Assembly: GCA_032821775.1 (NCBI GenBank)
Contig: JAVLRN010000011.1
Span: 1,054,001-1,118,000, forward strand
DNA from: Sanguinoderma infundibulare
Taxonomy: Eukaryota > Basidiomycota > Agaricomycetes > Polyporales > Polyporaceae
DNA: 64,000 nt
Direction: 5' to 3'
Shown piece after piece: positions 11,779 through 23,499 of this stretch. Position numbers and translations under genes: made by a program. The notes beneath the pieces were generated by a model, which saw nothing but the letters and a program-made list of their open reading frames with translations, had not been told where the DNA came from and ran no database searches. Position 1 is the stretch's first letter. Each line of letters begins with the position of its first letter.

Positions 11779-12393
11779 ATGCCTGCAATTACGGACACCG
11801 AACCCCCACAGACCACACCGAAGAAGGTCCTCACCGCCATCCACAACATCCCAAAACGCATCAACAGGGAGCCCTCCCGAACCCGCGCCCCAGGCAAGGA
11901 GAACGTGCTCCCAGGCGACGAGCCTTCCAAGCCGCACCAGTCCCGGCCCCGCCGTCGCCCCGCACCCCTCCTCCTCGCCAGGACGCCGACGGGCGTCCTC
12001 GGGCTTTCGCTCGGGAGCCACGCACCGTCCCCAGCCACGATCACCCAAGACATCTTCTCCCCCGCGCTGCCGTCCCCCTCACCTAACGAAGTGGCGAATG
12101 CTGACCCTGCCACCAGGTGGGCGCCGTCGAAGGACGGGAAGATCGTGATCAAGGTCTGGGTGCCCTCCACGGGCGACACGTGGAAGTTCCGCGTGCCCGA
12201 GGACGTGCGGCTCGAGTCGTTCCGCACGCGCGTCGCGGCCAAGGTCGGGTTCGAGGTCTCGTTCGCATCCCTCCTCTGCGGGACGCTCAAGACCGTCGCC
12301 GACGATGCCGCGTTCCGGGAGTGGGTCGAGGCCAGGAAGGGCCTCGACGGGCGCAACGCGCTCCTGACCGCGCACCGGCTTGTCTTGCCTTGA
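11779..12393 (+). CDS. Hypothetical protein with C-terminal PB1/ubiquitin-like fold
   Basis: Single-exon gene, 204 residues. The first 115 residues are Pro/Arg/Ser-rich and probably disordered. From about residue 120 a compact domain begins (KIVIKVWVPSTGDTWKFRVP ... ESFRTRVAAKVGFEVSFASL ... AFREWVEARKGLDGRNALLT) with the strand-strand-helix rhythm of PB1 or ubiquitin-like folds, which mediate protein pairing. Codon use matches neighbouring real genes and the ATG has a fitting context. I do not know a characterised homologue; the fold call is inference. Confidence 0.6.
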   Translation: MPAITDTEPPQTTPKKVLTAIHNIPKRINREPSRTRAPGKENVLPGDEPSKPHQSRPRRRPAPLLLARTPTGVLGLSLGSHAPSPATITQDIFSPALPSPSPNEVANADPATRWAPSKDGKIVIKVWVPSTGDTWKFRVPEDVRLESFRTRVAAKVGFEVSFASLLCGTLKTVADDAAFREWVEARKGLDGRNALLTAHRLVLP

Positions 12394-12869
12394 GATGGAG
12401 ATGTCCGTCTGGGGCTTGGGTTTGGGGCTTGGGCCTGCGTGGGTTGAAGACTGTTGCGGCTGATCCGTCTTCTGTTTGTTCGCGGACGTACGTTTGTTTG
12501 GATCGTTGAGACTCTGGAGCTGGACTGGACTTGTGGCCCGTAATCGCCCGCCTTGCGTTCCCGTTACCGTAGCCAACTTTCGGACAATGGCATTGGCCTT
12601 CTGGATGACGCTAGATGACGCTACGCCGTTGATTTGAACAGCCTCGGCTTGAAATGTCTGCGGACAGCCCACGATCAGGGTACCGACCGCAGCCAAGGAT
12701 AGTAAGCATCGAACTGACCTGGTCGCCCTTCTTCTCCTGCCTGCAGCAAGCATCAGAACATCCGCAGCACACATCCGACGTAGTTCGTTCGACACGTGTA
12801 GCTCTGGCAGATGCAGCTGAGATATATTTCAGGTGTTCCAGAAAGTTGTGATACGTCAAGGTACGCACT
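12394..12869. other. Convergent intergenic region
   Basis: Lies between the 3' ends of two convergent genes. The left end is G/T-rich and looks like a 3' untranslated region; no ORF with recognisable content. Confidence 0.4.
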
Positions 12870-13574
12870 TCAAGGCCCTAATTCTCCGTCTCTGCCATCT
12901 TCGGGAACCCAGCTCTCGACACGCAATCCGTCACTCCACAGACCCGGCCGTCCATCGATTGAAGTTGACGAACGCTCCCATCGGGGCTCTACCTGCCCCC
13001 GGAGCAGACCCCTCTCTCCGCTCAGGACAAGATTGAAAACGAGCGTGCCAAGCGAGTCGCCTTGAAGCCCCGCATTCGGGCCAGACAGGTCTGCTGGATC
13101 AGGGAGGTGCATGAGGGCGAGGGGTATGGGGGAAGAGTACGCTCGGAGCAGAGAAGCCTTGGAGAAGGGCGAGGTAGACAGGAACAGGCCGACCACGGCG
13201 ATTTGCAGGTGACCTGGGACGGACCGGCCTGATTCGTTGGCCGTCAAATAAGCGGAATGGCGAAGGACGGTCCCTTCGAATTCGCGGATGTATCGCGGTC
13301 CGATCTTCTTCTCTTCGGCCTTGCACTGCGCGAGAACGCGAAGTGGGGTCCGTTTTGAGCCATCTTCTCCGGTTCTTGTTACGTCCTGAGAGTGCGCGTG
13401 TGTGATGCAATGAGGAGGCAGCCACCACCAGCCCTGGAGGTCGATGCCGCCGTCGCCTCGGCCGCCAACGCGGCGGAGAGACATGGAGAGATGGCTGCGC
13501 AGGATGTCGGCGGAGCGTTGTTCAAAGTTGACACCTTTGAGGACGGTTGAGATGGCTGGGGGCTTGACGGCCAT
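12870..13574 (-). CDS. RRG7: RRG7-like mitochondrial PD-(D/E)XK-fold protein
   Basis: 234 residues from the ATG at 13574. Matches the Rrg7/DUF2034 family, needed for respiratory growth and placed in mitochondria in yeast. Visible family features: an N-terminal GVNFEQRSADIL block, GRGDGGIDLQGWWWLP, then AQCKAEEKKIGPRYIREFEG, which together carry the D...Q-x-K residues of a restriction-endonuclease-like fold. A longer reading frame continues to 13658 but has no ATG. A minus-strand ORF starting at ATG 13926 begins with an Arg/Ser-rich presequence-like segment (MIRSSRELNGLRPSSFWRRG) followed by a possible donor, so a spliced first exon supplying the mitochondrial targeting signal is possible. Function in fungi is poorly known. 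Confidence 0.7.
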   Translation of the reverse strand: MAVKPPAISTVLKGVNFEQRSADILRSHLSMSLRRVGGRGDGGIDLQGWWWLPPHCITHAHSQDVTRTGEDGSKRTPLRVLAQCKAEEKKIGPRYIREFEGTVLRHSAYLTANESGRSVPGHLQIAVVGLFLSTSPFSKASLLRAYSSPIPLALMHLPDPADLSGPNAGLQGDSLGTLVFNLVLSGERGLLRGQVEPRWERSSTSIDGRPGLWSDGLRVESWVPEDGRDGELGP

Positions 13575-13926
13575 TGCTGGCAGTAGGGCGATAGGAGGGC
13601 GATAGGCGGAAAGGAAGGTCGAAGGACTGGCACTCCACTCGCTGGGACTTGGAAGCAAGGAGACGGCAGGTCAAGCGAGATCGCCAATCTCCCAAGGCGC
13701 TTGGAGAGACGTCCTTGAGGATCCCCTTGCCAGTATTCCCCTCGCCCTCACCACCTGCAGCTTCGTTTCCACCGCCATCTACGCGTTCCACGCGCCCCAC
13801 TTCCTGTTTGTCACATACCAGCCCTCCTGGACGTGGTTGACGCGTCGACATCAACGCGCGCGGTTGACCGCGACGCCAAAATGACGAGGGCCGAAGACCA
13901 TTTAGTTCCCTCGAGGAGCGAATCAT

Positions 13927-14743
13927 CTCTGTCTATTTCTTCCCAAGTGAGTCCTCGGTGTTTCATGCAATTTGTTCCGGTCTGGCGTTGTGGACGTTGA
14001 GCGTGGAAGATCTGTCATGGTGGTGGGAACCACACGCGCAGACAGCAATCCATAACACCAGCCGCGCGCTCGAGAAGCCTGGTACGGATTGGGTTCGCGC
14101 GCTCCGCACCAGCCTTCGCGAGTCCGCGAGACACCTCGAGAGTAGGTATCATTCTTGGCGCACACTGCACCGCTGCGGTTTCCGCCCTCCCAAAAGGTGC
14201 GGCAACGTCCAGTATAACCTGCCAGTATTGTCTGCACGGGTACACGGGTCTCCACCTTTGTATCTGTAAACATACCCGCGTATGCCTGTACCCGTGTTGC
14301 TCCCTCTCGCCCACTACTGAGCCTAGAAAGAGCAGCTCCAAGGATATGATGTTCTGCTCCGTGCTCCTTGCTCCAGGTCTACCCGATTAGCCTTGTCACA
14401 TGTAATCATAAATATGCTGGAGATAGCAGGAATCGGCTCTATCTGTAGTAAACTTGTCCACGTGTATGTAAACGGGAACGCTTCCCGCTAAATGGCCATT
14501 TTTATTGCCGCCCCGGAGCATATGTCTTGGTTCCTTAGCCATCGTAGTTTCGTTTTTTCTTGCAAGATACAAACACCTACTAATGTTGCCAATCCTAGTC
14601 AACACATTATACTGATTATTTCGGCGACGATGATATAACGCCGTTGATCCAGGCTCAGAATGGTAAGAAGGATTATTGTGACCCTGAAGTACTGAACTAA
14701 GTTCTACGGTGAAGATGGCGACGACAACTTTGGCGATATTTCT
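13927..14743. other. Intergenic, upstream of the RdRP
   Basis: No gene recognised. AT-rich between 14390 and 14710. The 33 bases just before the chosen RdRP start (14711-14743) are open in frame and encode an acidic EDGDDNFGDIS segment, so an upstream exon with an earlier start is possible. Confidence 0.4.
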
Positions 14744-17700
14744 ATGGAAACCATCAATGCCGATGGGTTCTCCCAAAACGTCGAGGAGGCTAGTGCGAAG
14801 CGGAAGCGCGCCTCAGACGAAGATGCCGACGACTCAGCGCGGCCCAGGAAGACAGCCCATATTTCCGAAGCCGAGGACATACACCTGGGTGTCCGCGATT
14901 CATTGACCGCCGTTGTCGGTGATACGGCTGTCAGCCCAGTCAGACGTACTGACACCGGTTCAACGGTGGTCGCATCCAACCCAAACTCGCAAAAACCCGC
15001 TTCGAAAGTCTCCTGCATTCAAACCAAGCTGTTGGCCGCTGGCTCTCCACGTAGCCGCTTCCATCCCACTGGAGCCCGACCTCCTGACTCCACGTCGTCT
15101 GGGCTCCTCGTGTCCACGGGCCCGACTCCCGCTGCAAGACGAATCGCGCCTTTGGGGGCCGCAGCGCCGGAGGGATTGATTGACTCTGCTGCCACTAATG
15201 CTGCTATCCCTCCGGTCGAGTCCGCGCCTCAGGAGCATGAGGAGGAGGAGGCGCCCGTCGCAACTCTAGTACCACAAGCAGCGAACATTCCTGCGGTCGA
15301 CTTCGACGCTCCCAAACCGGTCGTGGTGGTGAGTGTTTGGTCATGATGACTTGCTGACTTCTTGCTGACAATAATGAATGGATAGTCCGCATTCCACAAT
15401 GGTTTTCTCACTCCCCTCCCTTGGGGTGTCCAGTGGGAGATCCACCGCTATATCTGCACCGGCCTCGACTACGGCCGGTTCAGCGTCCAGTTTTTAAAGA
15501 AGTTGAGAACGCTCAACAAGAACGTGACCGCGGCACCCGAGGTCACCAAGTTCGTTGAGCGTGAGCGGAACGCAAAGAGGTCATCCGATGCGGATGTCTC
15601 TGGGGAGGACAGTAGCGCTTCCGACGAGTTCGCCGAGGCGTACTCGCGGGAGCAATCTGCCAGAGTATGTGCATTTCTGAAAGGCCAGACATACAGCTGA
15701 CGCTTCCTGTAGCTTCCATGGGATGAGTTGGATCAAGAGGATGAAATCCTTCGCCATCACGAATTTGGAGCCCTCGGCTGCAACGAGCACCAAGAGTACA
15801 CCCAGTCGGACCCAGACTGGTATGGCGGCAAAGTCCACTTCACCGCCAGAGTGCTCTCGAAGGAGGGCAAAGACAAGGACTTCCGCTTCGTGCTCGAGCG
15901 CCCCGCCCTGGGCTCCTCGAATCGGTTCATGCGTCGTTTTGGCTCGCGGCGCTTCGTCCGCGTGCAAGTCCAGAAGAACGCGCTCTGCCAGAAGGGCAGC
16001 AACCTCGCGGAGTACTTCCGGCGGCCGTTCATCATCGGGAACGCGGTCTTTCGCGCGTTCTTCGCGAAGGAGCAGAATGTTTTCTTGGTGCGGACGAATG
16101 AGGTGGTCCATGGGTGGGGAGAGGATATCCGCGTCACTGCGCCGGATCCCGGAGCCGCTAGCTCGGAGATGTCATTCATGTGGTTTGTCAACTGGCACAA
16201 CGACCTGTTGCTGAACTCTGATCAGGTGCATCTCGCTTCTCTGTTAATGTCGATCATACTAACGCGATTTGCAGACGATGTCGAAGTGGGCGGCACGTTT
16301 CGCGCTGGGATTGTCCAACTCAGTGCCTGGTCTCCGGCTCAAGCCGGAGAACGTCAAGTTCGTTAATGACATCAGTAAGTACTTCTGGCGACCAAGTTGC
16401 GCTTGGCTTAGATCTTGTACTATGACGTAGTTTGCGACGCGTTCGACGGCAACGGAAAGCCTCCCAGCGAGATGCAGATGACGGACGGGTGCGGCTTCGC
16501 CAATCGCGCCGTCATGCATCTCTTACACGAGAAGTTCCGTGTGTGGCCAGAGGAGCCGACCGCGATCCAGTGCCGTATCGGAGGCGCGAAAGGCCTGCTG
16601 CTCGTGCGGCGCGACCTGACCGATGACGAGGAGGTGGAGCCGACGATCTGGCTGCGCCCGTCCCAGACGAAGATCAAGTATTCTTCCCTCCCGCTCGACC
16701 AGTGCATCCTTCCCGAGGATACGGACCCTGGCAAGCTGACGCTCGACGTCCTCCGCGCATCGCGCATGAAGACCCCGGCTCGCCTCTCGGTGGAGACGAT
16801 CACGAACTTCGCGGAGAACTATGTGCCATTCAAGTGCTTCAGTAAACTGTTCCAGGAAAATCTCACGGAGCGCATCAACATGCTGCTTGACTGGAAGTCA
16901 AACAACGCGGACCCGAACGACGCAAATACGTCCATGAAACTGCTCTGGCACGCACTCGCGCGTGAGGGCGGCGTTATCGCCGCGCGGATGGCGCGCGCTG
17001 ATTCGGGGCGAGCGCGCCTCGCGGGGCTCGTCGCGGACGACCAGGAGGAGGAGATCGAGGACGAGGACGGCCTATCGCAGCTGGACAAGGCGTTGCACGA
17101 GCAGAGCAGCGCGTGGTGGGATGACCCCGTTAGTGGCTCGCCGTCGGGCCTGGAGGACACGTGTATGACCCTCATCGACTCAGGATTCCGCCCGGACACG
17201 TGCGCGGTGCTTGGGGAGAAGCTGCGGGAAGTGGCGAAGAAGGCGGTGAAGACGTTCCAGTCGAAGTTCAGATTCGAGGTGCCAATGTCCTGTTCGGCGT
17301 TCATCGTCCCCGGTGAGCACTCGCGACTGGCTTTTTTTTTTTGCGAGGCGCGTGATCTTGACGTACCGTTCTAGACCCCTTTGGCGTTCTTAAACCAAAC
17401 GAGATCCACGTTTTGAGCTCACGACAAAACCTGGTGGATCACAAAGGAAAACTCACGGATCTGGTGCAGGGTGAGGTTCTGGTACGTCCGACTGTTACAT
17501 AACAGCAGCTCAATCCCCAACTAACATAATGTAGGTGACGCGACATCCTTGTAAAGTCCCGAGCGACGTGCAGAAGGTATATGGCTACCGTTTGGAACTC
17601 CTTCGCTTGCTAACCCTCAAGTAGGTGAAGGCCGTTTTCCATGAACGGCTACGATACTACCGCGACGTCATTGTCGTATCTACAGAGAGTCACACGTACG

Positions 17701-18949
17701 AAGGACAGTCTCTCTACCGTCATCTTGCGAGTTTGACGGGCGGAGGTAATTGCGGTTATAAACCTAAAAGAGTTTTAGTCATGTACTGATCCCATTCGAA
17801 GGCGATTATGACGGCGATATCATGGAGGTCTTCTGGGATCCCGCCATTGTCGGGGCGTTCAAGAGCCCTGACCCCTCTCAGTACGCTGTGGAGCCGAAGG
17901 GTGTGAAGGACTGTCTCCACAAGAACTCAGACTCGGTCAAGGAGTATCTTGCGCAGCACTCGTCTACGGCGTCGGAAGAGTTCAAGATCTACTCCCTGCA
18001 GAAGTACCTCTTGGGCGCGCTCCAGGACAAGAAGCTCGTTGGGCAATACTCTACGTGGTGGGAGATATCTACGTACTGCAAAGGGTACAAGCACGATGAG
18101 ACCATTTTCCTCGCATACATGTGAGTTCAAACTTCATGATCAATGTTGATGCTAGCCTTCGGAGACTGACCAGCGCGTCTCAGGTTCTGCGCTGTGCTTG
18201 ATGGATCCAAGACTGGTGTGACGGTCATCCAGTCGGAGTATGAGAAGCACTGCAAACTCTGGGGAGCTTGTGGCCGTGCACTTCGTTGGAAGCAGTCGGA
18301 GGAGGAACGCGAAAAGGATGAGATGAAGTTTGGCCGCCGCCTCTATCTCGATCGTAAAGAAACCCTACCCAAGTTCATCATGCAGGAGCTCCGCGACCTC
18401 ATAGACGAGAGCTGTAGGAGACAGACGAATCGCATCATGACGGCGCTCCCGAAAAGCCATGCCAAGAAAGACGACGCGCTGGTCCGTCCATGGGAAGAAG
18501 CCTGGGCACGCGCACAGGCCCTGGCCGACGGGGGCATCAGCCTCATGAAGGAGGAGCTTGAGGAGATCAAGGTGCACGTCGAGGCGATGTTCGTCAAGAA
18601 CGTCGAGGCGATGTCCGCCAAGGCCCACAAGAACACCTCCTTCACGAGCCTCGCGATCGAGAAGCGCCAGGACATCCTGCGCGAGCTCTCGCGCGAGTTC
18701 CACTCGAAGCCCGCGAACCTCCTGCTGTTGGATGCGGTGTCGGCGCGCAGGATCAAGGCGTCGTACGCGTACCTCTACGACTACGAGCACGCCCCGAAGA
18801 GGTGGAGTCGGTTCCCCTGGAACGTGGCCACTCGCGCATTGTGCGAGATCAAGGCGGAGGCGTTAGGGTTCCCGAAGACGATTGCAGCTGAGTTCTACCC
18901 TTGGATGGTGATGTCCTCTGCATACATACGGAAACATTCTCAGAAGTGA
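14744..18949 (+). CDS. RNA-dependent RNA polymerase, QDE-1-like
   Basis: Cell-encoded RdRP of the RNA-silencing type, which makes double-stranded RNA from aberrant transcripts to feed Dicer. Ten exons: 14744-15328, 15386-15664, 15713-16225, 16275-16374, 16431-17312, 17375-17481, 17535-17576, 17625-17745, 17802-18120 and 18184-18949. They give 1237 residues in frame, the usual size of the family. The N-terminal 190 residues are polar and low in complexity (KRKRASDEDADDSARP), probably disordered and possibly nuclear-targeting. The polymerase core carries DGCGFANR, the SSRQNLVDH block and the catalytic loop GGGDYDGDIMEVFW, with the metal-binding Asp at about 878, 880 and 882. The DYDGD form is that of QDE-1. 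No break was found. Start choice is the weakest point. Confidence 0.92.
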
Positions 18950-19173
18950 TGTCTTGTTTAGGATTATTGTCTGGTATCGGTATCTTTACGCATGTAACTC
19001 GGAGTCTACCGCATTGTATCCGTCGGATGGTGTTCTTGTATTGTTGTCGTTTCTGCTGTCGTTGTACATAGCTGTCGTCAAACTAGCCACCTTACCCTCT
19101 ATCGCTTCTTCCTCGAGTCTTTCCTGTTCGCCGGGCATGTATATGGCATCCTTATGCTTATTCGAGTAAACAA

Positions 19174-19880
19174 GCGCTGGGACTGGATCTTGAGCTGCCA
19201 TGTCTCTCCGATCTCTCTCGTCTCACGTCCACGACCATACTCTGGCCTCGTCTCACTCACTGTGGACTCCACTAGAAAGCTTAAGCTGTACAACGCACTT
19301 GAATGTTGTGCATCTCTATGGAACCTGGAAGATAGAGAGTTGAAGAGGTCGCTCGAGAGCTATGCGAGGGGTGGCGCGACAAAACCTTGTGCTTAACCTT
19401 CAAGTTCTGGGCGCCGTGTCTATCCGTTCTCAACCCTTGTGTCCGCCCTCCACCACTCCTTTCCACGCATGCGTACCGCACGAAACCCCTATCTGCCGTC
19501 GTATTCTCTGACTTTGCTTGTGCATATAGCATCCGTGCTCTAGAACCCACGAGGTACACCTCCACTGGCGGTTCACTATCCACTCCGCAGGACCCAGGCC
19601 GTGTGGGAGCGACGCGTAATAATCCTCACGGGCGGCCGCAAAACGCCTTGCGTTGGTGTCTGTTCGCTTCGCTTCGCGTCCATTCTACTTTCGTTGCACG
19701 AATGCTTGTTGATATGTCATGTTGCACGGTCCAGACGGGTCGAGAGTGGCCATGTCGTCGGAGGCAGGACAAATCTCGATTTTCGACGTCGCAAATGGGG
19801 TCCATCCAGGTATGTAGCAGATAGGTCGCATGCGATGGCTATCTGGTCTTCCGCCTGGTCGCCGCCAGATCAGCGGTCTC
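19174..19880 (+). pseudogene. WD40 (SKI8-like) gene relic
   Basis: Degraded copy of the WD40 gene at 47213-48575, in three recognisable blocks. At 19174-19395 is the SWD repeat region (GLVSLTVDSTRKLKLYNALE, LESYARGGA), at 19530-19620 the Gly-rich blade after the PTR motif, and at 19725-19860 the blade DGSRVAMSSEAGQISIFDVA. The frame is broken between blocks, introns are eroded and the first and last exons are gone, so no working protein is possible. It ends about 430 bases upstream of FAD monooxygenase copy 1. Confidence 0.8.
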
Positions 19881-20097
19881 CGCCGTGTAGGAGCAAGGAG
19901 AGGTATGTCCCCGCTACTAACTCGACCATGCACAAAGACTCCTGCGATCGTCGAGTAGCGCAGTCGCGCCCAGGCACGATGGCGAGCCGCGACCCGGTGG
20001 TGTCTGCGCTTCAAGCCTGCGATCTACGGGATTCGGCTCATGGAACTACGTAAGTGTCGGCTACGCCGTTCCTGCCTCTTAGGTTTCAGCTGTCCCG

Positions 20098-20163
20098 AAT
20101 TCCGTCGGTCCGTCGTATGTGCGTGCTTCCACTGCCGGATTCCGTTGGTCCGTAATATGTGCA
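20098..20163 (+). repeat. Short imperfect direct repeat upstream of monooxygenase copy 1
   Basis: Two copies of a ~25-base unit (TTCCGT[C/T]GGTCCGT then TATGTGC) spaced about 41 bases apart. Position in the promoter of the monooxygenase gene could make it a binding site, but that is inference only. Confidence 0.4.
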
Positions 20164-20208
20164 TAGTCCACACAACCATTTGGCAGTGCGATATATCACA
20201 TTCCACTG

Positions 20209-20217
20209 CTATATAAG
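20209..20217 (+). promoter_or_regulatory. TATA box of monooxygenase copy 1
   Basis: CTATATAAG lies 97 bases before the ATG. The same box and much of the leader are conserved in copy 2, so the promoter was duplicated with the gene. Confidence 0.65.
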
Positions 20218-20313
20218 ACGAGGGCAGGGACGCATCCTCGCCATCGAACTATCCAACTCTCACGCACCAGTTTTAAGCACTCATCGCGAATCTCGACGTC
20301 CACACGTTCCACA

Positions 20314-22540
20314 ATGGCGACAGCTTCCCAACCTCTGCCTATCCTTGTCGTACGTTACTGCAACATATGTATCACTTTACGCAGCTGACATATCCTTGAT
20401 TCCCTTTCAAGATCGGCGGTGGTCCTTCCGGACTGGCAGCCGCACTACTTCTCGCACAGGGCGGCATTCCAGTTCGGATCGTCGACAAAGTTCGAGCGTT
20501 CCACAAGATGTCCCGCGGGAGCGGCATCCAAGTGAGTCCGTTCTCCAACGAGGAGCGTCGCACCCTCTCGCTGACCAACGAGTCTGCGCCATAGCCGAGG
20601 ACGACGGAGATGTTCCAGTTCCTCGGTGTCCTAGATGATATGCGCAAATATGACAAGGGAAGGCTCATGCTTCAGTCCTACAAGTCCCCTGGTGGAATCG
20701 AGGTCGAGAAGCGTTGGCATATATCGGAGAAGGTTGAGCCGACCCCGGACAGACCCCATGTAAGTGCCTCTCGCGGGTTATGGGCCACGGCTGGGTTACG
20801 GCAATACTGTCGCTTATACTATGGCTTGCCTCTAAGGGTCTCCTGTTGATCAGCCAATACGAAACCGAAGGCGTCCTCCGCGAGCATCTTGCCAAGTACA
20901 ACGTTCACGTAGAGCTCGGAACGGAGCCTGTGTCGATCGAGCAGAACGCTGACGGGGTAGCTGTTACGCTGAAGAAGGTCAGCAATGATGGCACCGAGGC
21001 GACGGAGGACATCCGGGCCGCTTATGTGGTCGGTGCGGATGGTGCCCGAGGTATGCGCATTCGCCCTCGCAGCACTGACATACTTACAAGTCGAGTTTGC
21101 AGGGATCACTAGGAAATTGATTGGGGCCACGTTCGAGGGAGAGACCAAGGACGCAGACGGCGCGGTCTTCGCGGACGCAGCAATAGAGGGATTGACCAGC
21201 GAAGTGAGATTCTCCATCGACGTCTCCATGCTTTGACTGACTATCGCCGGCGATGACACGCAGTACTGGCACATGTGGACACAACCTGAGAAGTTCACGT
21301 ACGTGCACCTTCGTCCACTTCTTGAGAGTTCAGGTATTTACCAACGTTGAAAAGCGTTACTGCAAGGCCCAAGCTCAATGACGGCGAGTTCCATCTCGGC
21401 ATCCTTGGTCACAACTTCGACCCCATCGACTTCGTCGACAAACAGAAGTTCGTCGACTTCTTCTATGAAGCAACTGGGCGTAAAGATCTGGTTTTCAAAG
21501 ATGTCGCGGAATTGACGTATTGGAAGTAAGTGGAACAGGCGATGTCGGAGATGAGGAGACGTTAATATCTTTACAGGCCGAACATGAGGATGGCCAACAA
21601 GTTCTACGATGGCCGGATCTTCATCGTTGGAGGTGCGCCACGCATATCAGCTTTAAAGCACTGATGCTGAGACCATCGGTACTCGCCCGCGCCAGATGCC
21701 GCGCATATTCATTCCCCAACCGGTGGACAAGGACTGAACACCAGTGTCCAAGACTCTGTAAGTGCCACGACCGGTTTCCAGCATTCCTCGGTCTAACCAG
21801 GCTCCAAGATCAACCTCGCATGGAAGATCACGCTCGTGCACAAAGGCATGGCCTCGCCTACTCTCCTGGAGACCTACCAGGACGAGCGACTTCCTGTTGT
21901 GGCGCAGATGCTCTCGACCACGACTAAGCTGTACGGGACCATAACCGAGTTGATTGAAAGAGGGGGAGCGAGCCCTTCGGAAGCTCCCGCGGGGGGCGCA
22001 CAGAAGTCCGCCCCCACGATGTGGACGAACAAGGCCTTGCGGCAGCTCGACGTCAACTATCGCTGGAGCAAGATCGTGCACGACACGCGGTTCCCGCACC
22101 AGGCGAACGAGGCGTCGGGGCTGAGGGACCGCGCGTACGATGGGTATCCGGGGGAAGACGTTCGGGCGGGAGACCGCGCGCCGGAGGCCCCCGGGCTCGT
22201 CAGCGCGGACGGCGCAGAGACGACGCTGTTCAACTTGTTCAAGCCGACCCTCCACACGATCCTAGTCTTCACTCCTAGTGCCGCGAAGGCCGCCGAGGAC
22301 ATCGTCCGGGCGGCGCAGGAGTGTCCTGCGAACACCGTCCAGACGGTCTTCTTGTGCCCTGATGGCGTCCCGAAGGGTGTCCAGTCGAACGGATATTACG
22401 ACAAGGAGGGACATGCTCACCGTGCGTACCAAGTGCAGGAGCGGGTTGTGGTCGTGCGTCCTGATGGGTATGTGGGGGCGATCGTGGACGATGCGGATGG
22501 CGTTCGGGCGTACTTCTCCGGGATTTTTCAGTGCAACTAA
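20314..22540 (+). CDS. FAD-dependent aromatic (phenol-type) monooxygenase, copy 1
   Basis: PHBH-fold flavoprotein that hydroxylates an aromatic ring with NAD(P)H and oxygen. Ten exons (20314-20349, 20412-20531, 20595-20759, 20837-21050, 21103-21203, 21264-21298, 21355-21525, 21577-21632, 21696-21757, 21809-22540) give 563 residues in frame. FAD motifs in order: IGGGPSGLAAALLLAQGG at the N-terminus, VVGADGARG in the middle, and VGDAAHIHSPTGGQGLNT. The last ~170 residues form the thioredoxin-like dimerisation domain of phenol hydroxylases. Start chosen as the first ATG after the TATA box. It is a close paralogue of the gene at 48839-51050: over the roughly 60 residues from VLREHL to GADGARG they differ at about five positions. 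Substrate unknown; a catabolic or secondary-metabolism role is equally possible. Confidence 0.9.
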
Positions 22541-23430
22541 CCTCTAGAATCTACGCACCCTTGTAATTTTAATGTGAACACTACATCACTCCCCCCCTCC
22601 CAGCTGGCACGATCTGATACGATACAACCTCACCTACACTTGCAAGCCGAGTTTTGGTGGCGCCTTGGCTTGAAGCCACTTGACTTCACGATGTCTTCGG
22701 ATCCGGTTAACCAAGAGCCTGTCGCCGAGCCCCTTCCGCCAACGATTTCGTCCGGCGCATGTCTCATCACGGTCACCCAGAATCTAGCCTTCTTGCGTGC
22801 GTGGCGCGGAACGTATACGTCGCGTCGCCTGTTCGTAAGATTGGCCTTGAGCACAAGGTGGGGCTATGTCACGCCGTGACCATGCACGTGAATCGGGCGC
22901 TTGACACGATTAGCGATTATTATGGTATGTTAAGTCTCCGGAGCGGGAGGAGGTATGTCTTCCTCAGGCTTGTCTTCCTCACCACAGACCCGGTCTATTG
23001 TTAACCTTGCCTTCTTGCGTGCGTGTTTTCCATGGGCAAGGTTTGTGATCGAAGACCAGGCCCGCAGCGACCGGGCGACCGAGCCACATGGAAAGAATTC
23101 CTCCTTCTGTACTTCGGTTCCCGGACATCAAGAGGCGAAGACAATCCGAACAGTGCGCCGCACAAGCGATCGCGTGTTACTTCGGTTCCTCGGATTTCAG
23201 GCCCAGGGTGGCAATGCGGATGTCAATGTCTGCCGCATAATGCGTCATTCGTCGTCTTTCGCATCCCCGGCAACCCAGCCACTGTGAAGGCATGTCGGGC
23301 AGCTCAAGCCTGGGCTTCGCCAGCCTCATTCCGATCTGCAAGTCAACCAAGGCTAGCTATCTGTGGAAGGCCACCTGCCAAATCGGAACCGGAGGTTCGG
23401 TGGTTAGCCACCATCGTGAAGGGTATAAAG
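22541..23430. other. Intergenic, no gene recognised
   Basis: Short ORFs only. A phrase encoding NLAFLRA occurs twice (about 22785 and 23002), suggesting a small diverged duplication, but no family is recognisable. Confidence 0.35.
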
Positions 23431-23499
23431 AACCACCCCCGGAGCGCCATCTCCTCATCCACAACCATCATCTGCCAGTGCCACTCTCCACTACCAGCG

